Origin: Oligoflexia bacterium
GTDB taxonomy: Bacteria > Bdellovibrionota > UBA1018
Length of the DNA: 39,891 nucleotides
Direction of reading: 5' to 3'
Assembly (NCBI GenBank): GCA_014378465.1
Contig: JACMNQ010000081.1
Location: 1-39,891 of the forward strand
In this document: piece after piece, positions 34,701 through 39,891 of the stretch
How positions within the stretch are numbered: the first letter of the stretch is position 1
Layout: every line of letters begins with the position of its first letter
Position numbers and translations under genes: made by a program
Notes under the pieces: model-generated
Told to the model about the DNA's origin: nothing
What the model saw: the letters and a program-made list of their open reading frames with translations, nothing else
Databases searched by the model: none

Positions 34701-35486
34701 ACGGTAAAAGGCGATCAGAGCTTCGGTGTGCTGGATGGCTTTGGCGTATTGATTGGTATTGAAATAGGCGCTCGAAAGTTTTTCCTGCACGAACGGATAA
34801 TGAGGATTCGTCGTTGGAGGCATCGACTTCTCGAGATGTCCGATCGCGGTCGCGTATTCGCCGGTTTCCATCGCGATTTCAGAAGCGTATATGTGTGCGG
34901 GCACGGATTCGGCAGAACCCGGAAAACGGGCGGTGAAGTCATCCCATTCGCGGAGGGCACCCTTGGTGTCCCCCACTTCGCGCATCGCTTTGGCACGTGC
35001 GAAATAGGCCAGTTTGACTTCCTTGAAATGTGGGTAACGCGTGATGAGCGACGTCAGGGTCGAAATCATTTCGCGAAGAAGACCATTGTAGCGAGTCAGA
35101 TCGATCTGCTGGGACTGCGAGTGGGCTTTGCCGTGCTCGACTCGGAATATGGATTCGGCGAGCTTGCCCTGGAGATCCGCAAGACGACTGAGCATCACGG
35201 GTTCCTGAGGAGTGTTCTGAGCCTGTCTGATGCGGACTCTAAGTTTTGCGATCGCACTCTCTGCTGAAACGAGGGAAGCGGAGTCCACGGCGCGGTCAAC
35301 CTGCTCTTCGTGATCGAGTGAAGCCAACGATTTTGAGGGTTTGAGCTGGGTGGAGGAGGGATTTGCCGGGGCGGCCTGGGCTGGAGTCATGAGGAGAGTC
35401 GCGAGTCCCGGAATGATGAAAAGGGAGACTGAGGCGGTCCACAAATACTTGCCGGGTCTTCGTGAAAGATATTTAGGATGCTTCAT
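31779..35486 (-). CDS. Giant exported TPR protein (GltD/AgmU-type architecture)
   Basis: A 1235-residue protein with a signal peptide (TASVSLFIIPGLATLLM, cleavage after AQA). Nearly the whole length is helical TPR-like repeats: AYFARAKAMREVGDTKGALREW, IYASEIAMETGEYATAIGHL, KLSSAYFNTNQYAKAIQHTEA, KGQEYLTLYPNSKHYNLCLGIV and ALPYFETLIQRDPKSIHVAN. The C-terminus has low-complexity Pro/Gly/Ala residues. Size and composition resemble Myxococcus AgmU/GltD, a periplasmic TPR scaffold of the gliding complex. It sits 15 bp downstream of an ExbD-type gene and overlaps the small protein gene. Confidence 0.8.
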   Translation of the reverse strand: MKHPKYLSRRPGKYLWTASVSLFIIPGLATLLMTPAQAAPANPSSTQLKPSKSLASLDHEEQVDRAVDSASLVSAESAIAKLRVRIRQAQNTPQEPVMLSRLADLQGKLAESIFRVEHGKAHSQSQQIDLTRYNGLLREMISTLTSLITRYPHFKEVKLAYFARAKAMREVGDTKGALREWDDFTARFPGSAESVPAHIYASEIAMETGEYATAIGHLEKSMPPTTNPHYPFVQEKLSSAYFNTNQYAKAIQHTEALIAFYRRKLEGARAQKQTGSNYQNQIETQLQNVTLFFATGVVTKTQGFSFETSLGQLRRVEQGPYLGKMCHQFSIILRAKGSEAELISWKDQVLAHYPHDAETGSILFNTYEAIINWKKYDLLASLPRDVQLITRGDAKALQSLNDSANFKKLKNVLIESAEKIFATLGKKPTLADHLSVSPALQSLLTSYLQVTDAKDPVRVKVRYRLAEHYFSCLTYKRATAYYAWVAQGRDNLPVPPELMKLAQLKAIASRFEELREAKLIPESLQPRALSTSQDKLPALLTEWVKWVDESRYKDSANFESFQYQAIRALYAQGSTQNALARMIDFIESKPKSEFAPALASLATDTTIVSQDWIKTYEIANRFLKLKTWDAKFIEKLNLVASDSYFKTVELAYNSKDYDQSFKKGQEYLTLYPNSKHYNLCLGIVGSSALSQQKPEVALPYFETLIQRDPKSIHVANALITRASQSEQKFQFSTASKDYQKFMALAPENATLELKRKILLLSFLSEDASDYRALMNSKSICSGELAVECDRYEALILLQNDKSQKNTVSLLKKAKTGHPENKVFWMTLALNGDTPLSAADQLLALNTLIAELDKQDGLYRLAMVQSVVHSVPKIFKAERKNLSKTQVLSAKPELMEKSIKKRLEAVTAFENLATQAMSLGFVRLRAQILNEVAGLYSDFSDQIKGLKAPKGFTAEDKTLFEEVLKKLSAPFDEKKKDLRLKAFELASQQAVENEVFTEIAKSWEKDFPLEAEKLTPVAPPSNDPNLSIKLITQVDPASEWQMPSDKIQSKWYASIRNRQWARVAFFANQAKLGTSGVKVSEGMQLVAKAVSLAAVGAQSEGLAELKEAYKKLPSDTKGWASLALMNHFFLSYDSKETRKWLEEAFESISSHEDEFFKAPETVFSVFAASIWSGFKLDSSFEQKARSVLGASQQFGTSPWLTQTRAPASGTTGSAGGNAPAAEPVAVPEQSKVENSK

Positions 35487-35501
35487 GTTTGTTCCTTCGC
35501 C

Positions 35502-36062
35502 TTATTCTTCGGTGATCACGACTAGTTTGAAGTCAGTGAATCCCTGCTCGGTAGCTGAGGCCAGAATCGTGCGCAGCGTGCCGTAGGGAGTCTTCTGATC
35601 CGCGAGGATCATGATCTTCGCGTCAAACTCACCTTTGTTGTCAGCCTTGGAATTCGAGGGCTGGCGCTCCTTGCGTTCCGCGATCGTCTTGAGTTGCTTC
35701 TGTTTCTCTTCCGTAAAGGCCTTGCGCAGGGAAAGTGAGATGTCGCCGGATTCCATGTCTGTCGGACCGAAGTTGTAAGCGGTCAGGTCGGAGACCGCCT
35801 TTCCTTCGATCTGAATCGCGGTGCTGGTCACTTCGATCTTGATGGCTTCGACCACCGGGCTCCCGCCTTTCGCGGCTGGCAGCAGCAGTCCCTGTGTGGG
35901 GCTCACGGAAACTGCGCCTGAAGAATAGCTCTTCAGCAGGAACACGAGGAGGATCGTGAAGATATCGGCCATCGAAGTGATGTTGAGGCTCGCCTCTTCA
36001 CTCACGGTGCCCTTCTTCTTGAACCATCTCTTTTTCTTGTGACCGGCGAGTGTGACATGCAT
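35502..36062 (-). CDS. ExbD/TolR-family proton-channel protein (AglQ/AglS-like)
   Basis: A 186-residue protein with a basic cytoplasmic N-terminus, one membrane span (residues about 31-49, MADIFTILLVFLLKSYSSG) and a periplasmic domain. Asp33 occupies the position of the protonatable Asp of ExbD/TolR/MotB. It has a long charged insertion (EEKQKQLKTIAERKERQPS). It should form a PMF-driven motor with the TolQ-like protein encoded upstream. It starts 1 bp after the stop of the other ExbD-type gene. Confidence 0.9.
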   Translation of the reverse strand: MHVTLAGHKKKRWFKKKGTVSEEASLNITSMADIFTILLVFLLKSYSSGAVSVSPTQGLLLPAAKGGSPVVEAIKIEVTSTAIQIEGKAVSDLTAYNFGPTDMESGDISLSLRKAFTEEKQKQLKTIAERKERQPSNSKADNKGEFDAKIMILADQKTPYGTLRTILASATEQGFTDFKLVVITEE

Positions 36063-36063
36063 A

Positions 36064-36510
36064 TTAGAACTCTCCCAGGAGAACTGCAGGAAACGTCTGA
36101 CGAGCCGATTCCATCATTTTCACGATATTCAGATACTCCACGGTCTTTTCAGCGGTCACGGTCACCTGATTGATGTCAGGCCAGCGTCCCTTGAAAGCCT
36201 TCAGCTGCGCGGAAAATCCTGCCTGATCCCAGACCCCGTCTCTGGGCGCCAGTCGCAGAGTCTTGCTTTCCTGACCGGTGGATCGGATCTCGATCTCCCC
36301 GTTCGGCTGGAGCTCGACCACGAGATTGACTTTGGGAGGAACGGAATTTTCCGTCTGAGCCTGAGGCGCGGCGACACCGGCGTCAAGCAACGTGACGGAA
36401 AGAAACGATGCTGAAATCAAGGTGAACGTGATCAGGACTGTCAGACAGTCGATGATCGGTGCCAGATTGATTTCAAAATCAAGGCCTGAGCTGTCACCTG
36501 AGTGCATCAT
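36064..36510 (-). CDS. ExbD/TolR-family proton-channel protein, second copy (AglQ/AglS-like)
   Basis: A 148-residue protein with one membrane span (residues about 19-40, IIDCLTVLITFTLISASF) containing Asp21 at the ion-channel position, followed by a short periplasmic domain. It lacks the basic N-terminal stretch and the insertion of the neighbouring copy, so the two are divergent paralogues rather than a recent duplication. The ATG lies in an ATGA overlap with the TolQ-like gene. Confidence 0.9.
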   Translation of the reverse strand: MMHSGDSSGLDFEINLAPIIDCLTVLITFTLISASFLSVTLLDAGVAAPQAQTENSVPPKVNLVVELQPNGEIEIRSTGQESKTLRLAPRDGVWDQAGFSAQLKAFKGRWPDINQVTVTAEKTVEYLNIVKMMESARQTFPAVLLGEF

Positions 36511-37172
36511 GCGCTTCTCTGATTCGTGTTGGTTCCGATGTGAGATCCATACTGGCGCTGTCTGAGGACGTCCATGGTGCGGATTGCAGCCTGTTCAAGT
36601 TCGACGACCAGTCGATTGCTGCGGTTCATGAGAAAGCTGAAAGCGACCATGCAGGGAATGGCCACTGCAAGTCCGGCCATCGTCGCATTCATCGCGGTCG
36701 AAATTCCGTTCGCGAGAATTTCAGACTTGTGCTGAGCATCAGCCTGTCCAACCGCTGTGAAGGATTGAATCAGACCGGCGATGGTGCCGAAGAGTCCAAG
36801 CAGGGTGGCGACGTTGGCGATCATGGAGAGAAAGCCGGTGCGCTTGCCGATCTTCTGGGCACATTCGCTCACGGTGAGCTGAAGTCCGTCAGCGATCATC
36901 TCTTCAGGCTGATGAGCGCGGAGCAGACCTTCTTTCGCGACGCGGCTGACCGGCTTCGAAGCGTAACGATCGCAGAGGGCGACGGCGTCATTCATCTTGT
37001 CCATCATGACGAGTTCGCGGATGCGTTCGAAAAACTTGTCCTGGCCTCCCATCGGGTAGGTCTTGAGAAGCGCCACGCTTCTCTCGACGATGATTGCGAC
37101 CGCGAAGATCGCCGTAAGCGCGATGGGCGCCATATGAGTTGCGTGGCTTTTGAATTCTTGTACGTCGACCAT
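36507..37172 (-). CDS. MotA/TolQ/ExbB-family motor protein (AglR-like)
   Basis: A 221-residue inner-membrane protein with three spans: about 14-36 (MAPIALTAIFAVAIIVERSV), 113-138 (FLSMIANVATLLGLFGTIAGLI) and 151-182 (GISTAMNATMAGLAVAIPCM). The second and third are the signature TolQ/ExbB helices lining the proton path. With two ExbD-type partners it repeats the AglR + AglQ + AglS set of Myxococcus. It is the first gene of the seven-gene operon; GGGGAG lies 8 bp before the ATG. Confidence 0.92.
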   Translation of the reverse strand: MVDVQEFKSHATHMAPIALTAIFAVAIIVERSVALLKTYPMGGQDKFFERIRELVMMDKMNDAVALCDRYASKPVSRVAKEGLLRAHQPEEMIADGLQLTVSECAQKIGKRTGFLSMIANVATLLGLFGTIAGLIQSFTAVGQADAQHKSEILANGISTAMNATMAGLAVAIPCMVAFSFLMNRSNRLVVELEQAAIRTMDVLRQRQYGSHIGTNTNQRSA

Positions 37173-37226
37173 GGATCAATCTCCCCAAATGTTAAACTGC
37201 TCTGCCGGGATTCATGCCGACCCGAT

Positions 37227-37242
37227 CGTCAAAAAATTGACG
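37227..37242. repeat. Short inverted repeat upstream of the motor operon
   Basis: CGTCAA (37227-37232) and TTGACG (37237-37242) are separated by AAAA, giving a small stem in the 183-bp gap between the barrel gene and the first motor gene. It may be an end signal for the barrel gene or a protein site. No clear promoter could be assigned in the gap. Confidence 0.3.
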
Positions 37243-37355
37243 AGCAGACCGGAATAATGAGCGGCAATCTTTGGTCTCATCGGCAGAGAGCCCGGGCAGC
37301 TTGAGGAGGAAGTTGGCTCAGGTATTACTGAATCTGGAAATGAATTGGGGAGGCC

Positions 37356-38093
37356 TCAGAACAGGAACTGAGCGCCGAGGGTCACGGCATTGGTCCAGAC
37401 CGTGCGTTTCGTCCCGGTCGGCAATGACTCACTGTGATTGAGGACACGGTAGTCAAACTTCAGACCGACGGTCTTGTTGAGGTAGATCAACTGTCCGATC
37501 CCGATGACGGGGGCGAAGTACTTGCCAGTCTGAGTGTCGATCAATCCCCCGCCTGCGCTGACCAGCATGTCGTAGTAGATGATCGCTCTTCCGACGAGAC
37601 TCAGTTTTCCATAAAGGAGACTGGCCGTGATTTCGCCGCCCATGAAACTTTTGACGGGATTGGTGACCGCTTCGAACTTCGCGGTCTCGAAAAACGCGTC
37701 AGCCGCGCTGGACTTGTTCGAAGTGACTTTCCAGTACATGAGATTAAGTCCCCAGGTCTCGGTGAAATTGTAGCCGAGAGAGGCCCCCAGAAGTTTGGAA
37801 GCGAGAAACGGATCATCCGAGTAACCGCCGCCGAACAGGGAAAGATTGAGTCGGCCCGATTTCGTGTAGAGGCGATTCTGGACGACGTTCATCTGAGAAT
37901 CTTCGCCTTTGGCCCAGTACTTCTGACGGATGGAGTCCACGTTCAGTCGTTCCCCCTGCTTGGCCTTGGTGCTGGGGGCAGCGGGTCTGTCCTGCGCGTG
38001 AGCGGAGAACCCTGTCGTCATGCCCATCATGGTGATGAGCACTGCCGCGTTGAATGACCTGCTTGAAACCCGTCCTAGGTTTGACTTTTTCAT
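37356..38093 (-). CDS. Outer-membrane beta-barrel protein linked to the Agl-Glt-like cluster
   Basis: A 245-residue protein with a signal peptide (FNAAVLITMMGMTTGFSAHAQ), a soluble linker (about 25-70) and a barrel of about eight aromatic-rich strands ending in VTLGAQFLF with a terminal Phe. It has the look of the OMP_myx_plus-type barrels that accompany gliding genes (GltA/GltB-like) in myxobacteria and relatives; that match is from memory of family patterns. GGGGAA precedes the ATG. It is on the same strand, 183 bp upstream of the motor operon, and divergent from the GYF protein gene. Confidence 0.8.
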   Translation of the reverse strand: MKKSNLGRVSSRSFNAAVLITMMGMTTGFSAHAQDRPAAPSTKAKQGERLNVDSIRQKYWAKGEDSQMNVVQNRLYTKSGRLNLSLFGGGYSDDPFLASKLLGASLGYNFTETWGLNLMYWKVTSNKSSAADAFFETAKFEAVTNPVKSFMGGEITASLLYGKLSLVGRAIIYYDMLVSAGGGLIDTQTGKYFAPVIGIGQLIYLNKTVGLKFDYRVLNHSESLPTGTKRTVWTNAVTLGAQFLF

Positions 38094-38168
38094 CGTTCAA
38101 TTTCCCCTGTATAAAAATGTTAACAGAGTCTTCTTGCATGGGAAGCCCGAAAGAGAGAAAATCAGATC

Positions 38169-38756
38169 ATGAGCGAACAAACTGAAGTGAAAGCGGTCTA
38201 TCTGAGCAAGGATGGAAACATCGTCGGTCCTTTTGAACCGGCGAAGATCGCTGAAATGAAGGCTTCAGGCGAATTTTACCAGCATGATTACTTCTGGGAC
38301 AAGTCGATGACGGAGTGGGCGGAGGTCCCTTCAGAACCTTCCGTGAAACCAGTCGTCCTGGAAGAGAAGAAAGAGCCGAGCATTCCACATCTGCCGCCTC
38401 CCCCACCCGCACTCCCACCGGCTCGCGCTCCCACTCCGGTTGAGCGGAGTCAGGTCAACACCACCTTGCCCGCGAAAGCGGGACAGAAGCACCGTGAAAA
38501 CTATCGAGCCGTCTGCCACGACAACAAGCGCACTTTGGGTGGCGTGATCACCAAGATCAAGGAACGCGGCTGTCTTCTGGTCTGCGAAGAAGGTGAAGCT
38601 CCCCCTCCCTTCACGGAAGGCGCCAAAGTTTTTCTCGATCTCTTCGACGAAGTCCAGGCTCGCTCCCTCACCGTGAACGTGACCCTCGGACGGCCGGTTT
38701 TTGACGGCAAGGGCTGGCAGATCCCCGTGCTCTGGGCCAAACTCCCTGGTTTCTAG
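38169..38756 (+). CDS. GYF_2-domain protein with a PilZ-like C-terminal domain
   Basis: A 195-residue cytoplasmic protein. Residues about 9-52 (YLSKDGNIVGPFEPAKIAEM, then YFWDKSMTEWAEV) form a GYF_2-type module that binds proline-rich peptides. Residues 65-100 are a linker rich in proline (PPPPPALPPARAP). The C-terminal part (about 107-192) has R109-ENY-R113, matching the RxxxR of PilZ, but the second PilZ motif (D/N-x-S-x-x-G) reads K-I-K-E-R-G (129-134), so c-di-GMP binding is doubtful. It is divergent from the barrel gene of the gliding-type cluster. The proline linker could itself be a GYF ligand. Confidence 0.7.
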   Translation: MSEQTEVKAVYLSKDGNIVGPFEPAKIAEMKASGEFYQHDYFWDKSMTEWAEVPSEPSVKPVVLEEKKEPSIPHLPPPPPALPPARAPTPVERSQVNTTLPAKAGQKHRENYRAVCHDNKRTLGGVITKIKERGCLLVCEEGEAPPPFTEGAKVFLDLFDEVQARSLTVNVTLGRPVFDGKGWQIPVLWAKLPGF

Positions 38757-38815
38757 TTCGTATTGACCCTTTGGATCGCTTTCACTCCGGTGTGATTTTA
38801 CGTGAGCCAATCTGG

Positions 38816-38829
38816 TGATTCGTGAATCA
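38816..38829. repeat. Small palindrome upstream of the RCC1 lipoprotein gene
   Basis: TGATTC-GT-GAATCA is a 6-2-6 inverted repeat in the 229-bp gap between the GYF gene and the RCC1 lipoprotein gene. It might be an operator. No convincing promoter pair was found in this gap, and no other gene in it is supported. Confidence 0.3.
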
Positions 38830-38985
38830 ATGCGGGTTTCATATTTTTTACTGCGTCCAAAAATACACACTGACGTGAATGAAAAGAGCCCTCTACCATG
38901 AACAGTGGACCCACCGTGAATGAGTCCAAGTCTGATGTTGAAAGGTGGAAAGCATGCGGGAACACCCGATGCGAGCATTTAAACC

Positions 38986-39891
38986 ATGAAAATTTTCAAG
39001 TTGAAGAAGTTAATGCCGACCTGCAGCTGGATGATGAGTGCAGTACTGGGGCTAGTCTCGCTCACGGGGTGCGGACTCAAGCTCAATCGAAACCCGCACT
39101 TGTCAAAGTCGCCTTCAGCGACTTCTCCCGCTCTGGCCAGTACGGCTTATACGCTCAGCAAGGTGTCTGCTGATTTTTCGACGAAGACTCCCTCTTTTCA
39201 GGTCGCAGGCCTTCCTTCGGGCTCAATAGTGGAGCTCCTCCTCAATGCCGATACGAGTTGCGTGGGGGGTACGATCTATCAGTTTCAAAAATCGGTAGTC
39301 ACCAGTGAAGTGGTCACCTCAGAGAACCTCCCCCTCATTGATTTTGAGCCCACGTTCCGAGTTCATGCCTTATTGCCGGACGGAAGCTCCGTGTGCACGA
39401 ACTCCGTCACCTACACGTACGCGACCCTGAACACCGCGGTTCAAATCGCAAACAGCAATTCCCACACCTGCGCTCTCCTCACGAGTGGCGCAGTCAAGTG
39501 CTGGGGGAACAATGGAAATGGCCAACTCGGGGACGGAACGACAACGAGTTCCAGTACCCCTGTTTTAGTTCCTGGCGTCACGGCAAGCGCCGTTTCGGCG
39601 GGTGACTCTCACACCTGCGCTCTCCTCACGAGTGGCGCAGTCAAGTGCTGGGGGTACAATGGAAATGGCCAACTCGGGGACGGAACCACGACGAATTCGA
39701 GTACCCCTCTTTTAGTTCCTGGCGTGACGGCAAGCGCCGTTTCGGCGGGTGACTCTCACACCTGCGCACTCCTCACGAGTGGCGCAGTCAAATGCTGGGG
39801 AGCCAATTGGAATGGCCAACTCGGGGACGGAACGACGACGAGTTCCAGTACCCCTGTTTTAGTTCCTGGCGTGACGGCAAGCGCCGTTTCG
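38986..39891 (+). CDS. RCC1-repeat surface lipoprotein, 5' part (3' end outside window)
   Basis: An open frame from ATG 38986 continues to the window end (302 codons) with no stop; an in-frame TAA at 38980 fixes the start. It begins [10 protein letters not shown], a hydrophobic core and lipobox SLTGC (Cys29), followed by LKLN. Residues 30-155 are a beta-rich region. From about residue 160 there are near-identical 49-residue RCC1 repeats ([15 protein letters not shown] then [27 protein letters not shown]), each blade having two Cys and a conserved Trp. RCC1 repeats form a propeller used for protein binding. At least three copies are visible at a 147-bp period. A surface or adhesion role is inferred. 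Confidence 0.88.
   Translation, partial: MKIFKLKKLMPTCSWMMSAVLGLVSLTGCGLKLNRNPHLSKSPSATSPALASTAYTLSKVSADFSTKTPSFQVAGLPSGSIVELLLNADTSCVGGTIYQFQKSVVTSEVVTSENLPLIDFEPTFRVHALLPDGSSVCTNSVTYTYATLNTAVQIANSNSHTCALLTSGAVKCWGNNGNGQLGDGTTTSSSTPVLVPGVTASAVSAGDSHTCALLTSGAVKCWGYNGNGQLGDGTTTNSSTPLLVPGVTASAVSAGDSHTCALLTSGAVKCWGANWNGQLGDGTTTSSSTPVLVPGVTASAVS
39463..39891 (+). repeat. 147-bp tandem repeats encoding RCC1 blades
   Basis: Successive units begin at 39463, 39610 and 39757 (CACACCTGC) and are almost identical at DNA level, differing in a handful of positions such as AAC/TAC/GCC after TGGGG. The array continues past the window end. Such similarity between blades points to recent expansion or gene conversion. 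Confidence 0.9.

Noticed and set aside
38898..39173. An open frame of 91 codons on the plus strand
   Set aside because: It overlaps, out of frame, the start of the RCC1 lipoprotein gene (38986 onward), whose lipobox and repeats are clear. The 91-codon frame has no recognisable domain.
1..39891. CRISPR arrays, tRNA/rRNA genes, insertion sequences, prophage or integration sites
   Set aside because: None seen by eye: no regularly spaced direct repeats outside coding repeats, no transposase or integrase, no cloverleaf-like sequence noticed. The only tandem repeats encode kelch and RCC1 blades.

Overview
The window reads as chromosomal DNA of a predatory-type or gliding Bdellovibrionota/Oligoflexia-like or related deltaproteobacterial-grade Gram-negative bacterium. 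No 16S rRNA is present, so the lineage is inferred. The pointers are a seven-gene Agl-Glt (gliding motility) type envelope machine, an elongation factor G of the spirochaete/planctomycete/deltaproteobacterial class that resembles mitochondrial EF-G1, many lipoproteins and outer-membrane barrels, and scavenging enzymes (M1 aminopeptidase lipoprotein, M19 dipeptidase, adenine deaminase, phospholipase-D-like protein). Base composition looks moderately GC-rich and even. I see no insertion sequence, prophage, CRISPR array, tRNA or rRNA.

Layout. 1-2.9 kb: 3' end of a glycogen-debranching-type glycoside hydrolase, then a multi-membrane-segment protein divergent from a beta-barrel protein. 3.1-5.3 kb: a lipoprotein with Ig-like domains and a seven-bladed kelch propeller. 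5.4-7.5 kb: fusA on the minus strand, facing the lipoprotein gene across a bidirectional terminator. 7.7-11.5 kb: orn, dCMP deaminase and a lipoprotein M1 aminopeptidase in one plus-strand run. 11.8-14 kb: a beta-helix lipoprotein. 14-18.5 kb (minus): mgtE, xth, a glycosyltransferase and an unrecognised protein with a possible permuted papain-like fold. 18.6-19.8 kb: M19 dipeptidase. 19.8-21.5 kb (minus): a peroxide-defence operon perR-like, ahpC, ahpD, with a palindromic operator lying over the -10 and start codon of the regulator gene. 21.6-24.2 kb (minus): ade and truC, overlapping. 24.3-26.4 kb (plus): phospholipase-D-like and TauE/SafE-like genes. 26.4-27.6 kb (minus): a DUF5522 gene translationally coupled to a BtuF-like gene. 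27.7-38.1 kb (minus): the Agl-Glt-like cluster. 38.2 kb to the end (plus): a GYF plus PilZ-like protein and the 5' part of an RCC1-repeat lipoprotein that runs off the window.

The Agl-Glt-like cluster is the most notable system. It has one MotA/TolQ/ExbB-type and two TolR/ExbD-type proteins (the AglR + AglQ + AglS set), a 1235-residue TPR protein, a small secreted protein, an AgmX/PglI-type TonB-like trans-envelope protein and a second TPR protein, all with overlaps or gaps of at most 15 bp, plus an outer-membrane barrel just upstream. A GYF-domain protein with a degenerate PilZ-like C-terminus is divergent from the barrel gene. Because GYF modules occur inside the GltJ (AgmX) protein of Myxococcus, this is a candidate detached regulatory part of the machine. 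Orn, which also degrades pGpG, sits elsewhere in the window, so second-messenger turnover is represented too, but any link is inference.
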